NCBI GenBank assembly: GCA_005223375.1
Contig: RXOD01005736.1
Span: 1 to 12,708, forward strand
DNA: 12,708 bases
Source of the DNA: Amoebophrya sp. AT5.2
Lineage: Eukaryota; Sar; Dinophyceae; Syndiniales; Amoebophryaceae
Reading direction: 5' to 3'
Positions 8,806 through 12,708 of this stretch are shown here, in pieces. Position numbers and translations under genes: made by a program. Under the pieces are notes generated by a model. That model had not been told where the DNA came from. It saw nothing but the letters and a program-made list of their open reading frames with translations, and made no database searches. Every line of letters starts with the position of its first letter. Within the stretch, counting starts at the first letter, position 1.

Positions 8806-10825
8806 TCACCACTTCTTCCACGTTTGCCCATCGGGTGCGCTGGGGCGGTCCTTGCCTTCGTAGTCCGCTTTCCCAACCTCGTCCCAGTTCGTCGACAGCA
8901 CCGTGCCACCCGACGTCTGGAAAGACTTCACCTGTGGAATTATTGGATGCTCATAGTTTTGTTGCTGTAGAAATCGATCCAGTAAGCATGCGGTGTCAGT
9001 CGCGAGAAAAAAATTTTGCAATGTGACCACTTGCACTTCTGCGCCCAAAAACAAAAACTGCAAAATAATATCAATTTATCGACGTAAAAGTATATTATAA
9101 AAAAATCAGTAAAAAGTAGCCGCACCATCGCCCTTCTGGTTTCGTCGCTGGCGTTGCCGTAGATTTCCTTGAACAGCTTGTTGAGAGCTTCGTCTCCCTC
9201 CGGTTTCTCGTCCTCGTCATCCACGTTCTGGTCCCAAGCCTTCTTCTTCGTGTTGGAAGTCGGGTAGGCAAGGGGTTTGTCGTTCAACTTCTTCATACCC
9301 TCCTCCCGCCGCAGCGCGCTCCACGTCACGCCGGGAACCTTCTTCAGCAACTTCAACTCGATTTTCACCTGGCGATGGGGATGGAAGCGATAGGACTAGG
9401 GGAACGAAAAGCAGGAGATCATATGACATATGAGCACTACTAGATTCATGTATTTTCGCGGAGGGACGATGGATCAGAGACAGACACAGACTCAGACGAT
9501 GACGAAAAAAGTACTTTATAAAAAAAAACCTTCCCGTGGTCCACGACGCTGCCTGCTGCGTCGATTTCTTCCAGCAAGTTTAGTTGAAGCTCTTTTTCGA
9601 AGTCGGTTTCCTTCGCGAACATCGGGTCGGTTGGCTGCCTCAAGTTTCTCACCACCACCGTTTGTTTCTCACCATCACCGCCAAGAAATTCCACCTCCAG
9701 TTGCTCCTCGGGTAGGTTTTTGAGGTACACGGAGACGATCACGTGGCTGTCGTTCTGGTACCACTCGTGCCGGATCGGTTTCAGCAAAGTCGGCTTCTCC
9801 TCGATTTCCTCGATCTCGATGCCCTCCTCGTCGCTGTGTCCGTTGTCCAGAGACTTCTTCGCAGCCGAGCTTGTACTAGTTTCCGCCGCAGGTCTCGCAG
9901 CACTCGCAGTAGTTGCAGTTACAGTTCCACTCGCGGCCGCAGCACTAGAGGTTGCAGCACTCGAGGTCGTAGCCCCCACCTTTGGCAGAAAGCCCTTAAG
10001 CGGCAGCACCGACCCCGACTGCGCCGCGGCAACTTTGGCTTGCCACAGCGGTTGGTCGGTTTTGCCGAAGTACTTCATAGCCGCGTCCAGATCCTGCTCA
10101 TAGAAACACACCTTTCCTAGGGACACATGGAGGAAGTCCATCTGCGGGGCCAAATCCGCCTTAGCAGAATTAGAGCTTGAATTTATCCATCTGGCCCAGC
10201 ATCTGGTGTAAAATCAGCCCCCCTCAACACACCCAGAGCCACAGAGGAGTGCTTAACGACACTGATCACAACAGGGGGCCCGGGCCCGCTGGGTACTTTA
10301 TACGTCTATACATGGCCGAAGTTCAAGCAGTCGGACGGGGCTGTCCACAGTTACTCAGCTCCAGCCCTCCAATCCACAAGAGCCGGAAAGGATATCCCTG
10401 CAGGACCCGGCTTCGTGCCCCCCGCTGCTGGTATCACTTCGATCCCCGCACCAACAGGAATCGCAGAAGAGAAGGCCAGATTTTACACCAGATGGTAGCA
10501 AAGATGAATTTATTCAACCCTTAACAGAACAAGCAGATCCTATCTCCTTCATCTGCTCGTCCACGCTGGTCGTATAGTCGGTGTGGAACAGCTCCAGGCT
10601 TTTCTCGAGGTAGGAGCGGGCGAGCACGAAGTGGTTCTTTGTTTCCGCTGTCAATGAAGAAGACCGGCCGCCGTCGTAGAAGGTCGCAAGCCCCTTCAGT
10701 TTGAAGAACTGCCAGTGGAGGGACGGATCGGTTTTGATCTCCTCGGAGGTCTCGAGTTGCTGGAGGGCAGCGAGGCACGCGCCATACCGCTCGTCAACGT
10801 ACAGATCAAGCGCGCGCTCCAGCAT
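8806..10825 (-). CDS. SGT1: SGT1 co-chaperone, TPR-CS-SGS (four exons)
   Basis: Exons 10825-10526, 10159-9530, 9368-9126 and 8931-8806, all phase 0, give 432 residues. SGT1 is an HSP90 co-chaperone that links HSP90 to SKP1/cullin ubiquitin ligases and kinetochore assembly. Residues 1-145 form a divergent TPR-like helical region (HWQFFKLKGLATFYDGG, FLHVSLGKVCFYEQDLDAAM). An Ala/Ser/Thr-rich linker spans 163-201. The CS domain runs from about 230 (RHEWYQNDSHVIVSVYLKNL) to 322 (VKIELKLLKKVPG). The SGS domain at 340-432 is highly characteristic: LAYPTSNTKKKAWD, GDEALNKLFKEIYGNASDET, SGGTVLSTNWDEVG and the end PDGQTWKKW. The order and C-terminus are diagnostic. Start is the ATG at 10825, with a T-rich AG acceptor about 40 bases upstream. 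Confidence 0.93.
8932..9125 (-). other. SGT1 intron 3 (194 bp)
   Basis: Donor GCGATG|GTGCGG at 9125 and acceptor TTCCACAG|GTGAAG ending at 8932. It joins DETRRAM to VKSFQTSGG, restoring the conserved SGS sequence. Confidence 0.9.
9369..9529 (-). other. SGT1 intron 2 (161 bp)
   Basis: Donor GGGAAG|GTTTTTTTTT at 9529 and acceptor CATCGCCAG|GTGAAA ending at 9369. It joins VVDHGK to VKIELKLLKK inside the CS domain. The donor is poor beyond GT, followed by a T run. Confidence 0.88.
10160..10525 (-). mobile_element. SGT1 intron 1: introner-like element with terminal inverted repeats
   Basis: This 366-bp intron has imperfect terminal inverted repeats at 10177-10216 and 10478-10517 (about 31 of 40 matching, including CATCTGGTGTAAAATC on both arms). 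It is flanked by a direct repeat, CCTTAGCAGAA (10159-10169) and CCTTAACAGAA (10519-10529), which looks like a target-site duplication. The splice sites lie in that duplication: donor TTCT|GTTAAG at 10525 and acceptor CTGCTAAG|GCGGAT ending at 10160. Splicing out element plus one repeat copy joins GSACS to ADLAPQMDF in frame. This is the known architecture of DNA-transposon-like introners. Confidence 0.75.
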
Positions 10826-10867
10826 GGCTACGGATGGGAGTTCGAACGACTACTGTAGATCCTATTC

Positions 10868-10914
10868 CTGAAAATGGAAATGGTATATAGAAATTGAATT
10901 TATTACTTTCTTAC
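10868..10914 (-). promoter_or_regulatory. Candidate 5' leader intron or trans-splice acceptor of SGT1
   Basis: GTAAGAAAGTAA starts at 10914 and TTTCCATTTTCAG ends at 10868, 42 bases before the SGT1 ATG. This could be a 47-bp leader intron, or the AG may accept a spliced leader. Confidence 0.4.
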
Positions 10915-10942
10915 CTAGATAAGTAGGTATCGTAAGAAAGTA
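10904..10942. repeat. Perfect 11-bp inverted repeat
   Basis: TACTTTCTTAC (10904-10914) and GTAAGAAAGTA (10932-10942) flank a 17-base loop. The left arm belongs to the donor-like 12-mer repeated elsewhere in the window. Confidence 0.85.
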
Positions 10943-11497
10943 TTTGCTTCGCGCCTGCCGTGCCTGCGTTTTGGAGATACAGGTCCTACGTAGTGTTGGA
11001 GTTTTGGTTTCCGCGTCTACTTCATCTCTCCGCTATGTATAGTGCCGCCTGAGGGCGATGCTTAGAACACCTTTTTTTTTGACTTTTTATAGGCGACGCC
11101 TTTTTGATAAATCTCAGGATCATTCGGGATCTATCATCTTCGCTTCCACATGCAGCTGCTGGCATCAAATCAGCGATGGCGACGTCAAATTTTTCGAAGA
11201 CCGATCATCGATTGATAGGTCATAAGCAGCGTCAATCAATGCAATGGTCCGGCGCATCAAAATCGCGATTTTCTTTCGCTCCTTGACAAAAACTTGAAAA
11301 AGTCATCCGCTCCATGCACTTCCAGCCTCACTTTTCCAGATGCCCGTTCCCCCACGAAAGGAAAGTTCTTGCGGTGGCTGTGAAAGTCGCCCAGCAGCGG
11401 GAACCAGAAGTCGCCAAGCTGTCACAGGAAGTCGCCACGGACTACCGTCTTGCACTTGCTCCCCGCCCGCGCCCCAACCGGCACCTCATAAACATTG

Positions 11498-12573
11498 CTA
11501 CAAAAATTTTTCTTTCACCAGCGCCTTCAGCTTCAGAAAGTCCTTGTGAAAATTCCTGATCCCTTCCGAGAGCTTTTCCGTGGCCATTTGGTCCTCATTC
11601 AGGTCGAAGCGAAACTTTTTCTCGTCCAGTTTGTGTGGTTTTTTTTCTCCCATCTTTTTCACCGCGCCCGGGTCCAATTTCCGGGGCAAGGGATCGGCGG
11701 AGTCTTCAAGTTCTTGGAGAAATTTCGGCCCGATGGTGAGCTTGTCGCACCCCGCGAGACAGGAGATTTCGTCCTTGGTTCGGAAGGAAGCAGCCATCAC
11801 TATCGTCTTGTAGGAGTGGGAGCGGTAGTACCTGTGGGTAGAGTGGCCGCGGGATCGGGAAAGGTGACTTCTATAGTACTACGGGAATCTGATGGAAAGC
11901 CGAGGGAAACGTTTGCTCATATGACCAGCAAGCTGTACTAGCGCTTCATCTTGGAGTAGTACAGCTGTACTCGTAGATTTTGATCAGATTTATGTAGTAC
12001 TCGTAGATTTTCCGCACGGACACTACTCCGGGGTCTTTTTCCCCCGCGTAGTTTTCGCTCGGGTTCGCCTTCTTGTACCAGTCGAGTATCCTGCCCACGA
12101 AGGGCGAGATCAACGTCGCGCCCGCCTCGGCGCAAGCCACCGCCTGGCAAAAACTGAACAGCAGGGTCATGTTGCAACGGATCTGCTCCTTCTCGAGGAT
12201 TTCGCAAGCTCGGATGCACTCCCAGGTGGACCTGAAGTATAACATTCGAAGATGAACTGGTACTGGGAAGATCAACTACAACTGGGCAGCGATTCCACAC
12301 CCACGCCCACAGCTGCTCGACGAGCAAAACCAAAATCAGAACTACTTATCAGTACCCGAGCTTGATGAGGATTCTTGTCTTCGGGTATCCTGCCTTTTCG
12401 TACATGCGGATGATTTTTCGGGCTTTTGCGACCGACTTCTCCGTGTCGAAGGAGAGCTCCGCGTTTACCTCGGTCGAGACGTAGCCGGGAACCAGCTTCA
12501 ATATCTCGATCCCGAACGCCACCGCCAACTGGTCGCAAATCTCCTCCAGCAGCGCCTCTTCGTCCTTGTTGCC
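11498..12573 (-). CDS. TAL1: Transaldolase (5' exons outside window)
   Basis: Exons 12573-12356, 12231-12001 and 11831-11498 encode the C-terminal ~260 residues of transaldolase, which transfers dihydroxyacetone units between sugar phosphates in the pentose phosphate pathway. Seen in order: [17 protein letters not shown], the Schiff-base lysine in RILIKLGSTWE (its codon lies just upstream of an intron), [48 protein letters not shown], then [21 protein letters not shown] and [15 protein letters not shown]. Both internal introns are phase 2. Oddities: the usual STEVDAR is STEVNAE, and the residue two after the active lysine is Gly rather than Ala. The N-terminal part with the TTNPS motif lies upstream. 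TAG at 11500-11498 ends the protein. Confidence 0.93.
11832..12000 (-). other. Transaldolase intron (169 bp) with duplicated ends
   Basis: Donor TACGA|GTACTAC at 12000 and acceptor CCCACAG|GTACTAC ending at 11832, so GTACTAC stands at both junctions. A 15-bp repeat GTACTCGTAGATTTT (plus strand) occurs at 11997-12011, across the donor, and at 11967-11981 inside the intron, duplicating the donor 30 bases downstream. Confidence 0.85.
12232..12355 (-). other. Transaldolase intron next to the active-site lysine (124 bp)
   Basis: Donor CTCGG|GTACTGATAAG at 12355 and acceptor ATACTTCAG|GTCCACC ending at 12232, phase 2. Splicing gives LIKLGSTWE. An in-frame TGA follows the donor. Confidence 0.85.
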
Positions 12574-12699
12574 CTAGACGAGGTGGTGGAGATGTTGAAA
12601 ATAAAACTAGTACCGATAAACACTATCGAGTCCACCTCCTCGGGCAGTGCTGTAGCGAAGATTTGCAAGATCTTCCGACTGGAGGAGATTTGCGACCAG
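12529..12699. repeat. Inverted repeat linking transaldolase exon and upstream intron
   Basis: Bases 12529-12549 (exon) and 12679-12699 (intron) are perfect 21-bp inverted repeats. The match continues outward through CCGCCA/TGGCGG with a 2-base gap to the window edge. An inner pair, CGAGGTGGTGGA and TCCACCTCCTCG, matches at 11 of 12, so the segment can fold back on itself. Confidence 0.85.
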
Positions 12700-12708
12700 C
12701 TATGGCGG
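12574..12708 (-). other. Upstream transaldolase intron (partial)
   Basis: Acceptor CACCTCGTCTAG|GGCAAC ends at 12574. Nothing upstream to the window edge resembles the transaldolase N-terminus, so this is read as intron. It contains an inverted copy of the following exon (see the 12529-12699 repeat). Confidence 0.65.

Larger units (their letters stand above)
10826..11497. other. Intergenic region between the transaldolase 3' end and the SGT1 start
   Basis: No gene recognised. It includes the 5' leader of SGT1 with a candidate 47-bp intron or trans-splice acceptor (10914-10868) and the inverted repeat at 10904-10942. Further right are T/A-rich tracts and several GATC/ATCGAT words. Confidence 0.5.

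Noticed and set aside
1..12708. tRNA or rRNA genes, CRISPR arrays, bacterial operon signals
   Set aside because: No tRNA arm motifs, regularly spaced repeats or Shine-Dalgarno arrangement seen; the introns and gene families are eukaryotic.

Overview
The window is eukaryotic nuclear DNA: a dense block of six unrelated housekeeping-type genes, all read from the minus strand and separated by about 0.45-1 kb. Four are interrupted by short GT-AG introns (124-366 bp). The one-way gene order, the short spacing, acceptors usually followed by G (AG|G), pyrimidine-rich AG sites just upstream of start codons, and at least one intron that looks like a mobile 'introner' (terminal inverted repeats plus a flanking duplication) suggest an alveolate. 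A compact dinoflagellate relative such as a Syndiniales/Amoebophrya-type parasite fits best. That assignment is inference.

Layout, left to right (all genes minus strand, so transcription runs right to left): (1) 1-1031, 5' part of an FTSJ1/TRM7-type tRNA ribose methyltransferase with a very large acidic insertion, running off the window; (2) 2165-4361, a four-exon SAM-dependent methyltransferase with a long unrecognised N-terminal region; (3) 5302-6855, an intronless RluA-type RNA pseudouridine synthase; (4) 7439-8108, a two-exon UBC9-type SUMO-conjugating E2; (5) 8806-10825, a four-exon SGT1 co-chaperone (TPR-CS-SGS); (6) 11498-12573, the 3' three exons of a transaldolase whose 5' end lies beyond the window.

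The gene products do not form one pathway: two act on RNA (FTSJ1, pseudouridine synthase), one is a methyltransferase of unknown substrate, and the others serve SUMOylation, chaperone/ubiquitin-ligase assembly and the pentose phosphate pathway. What links them is probably co-oriented transcription.

The most interesting material is in the introns. It includes an introner-like intron in SGT1, a strong hairpin presenting a decoy acceptor beside the true acceptor in the methyltransferase, a 12-base donor cassette repeated three times on one strand, a tandem-duplicated donor in transaldolase, and an inverted copy of transaldolase exon sequence inside its upstream intron. Exon boundaries were set by hand from reading frame, splice dinucleotides and remembered family sequences, without RNA evidence.
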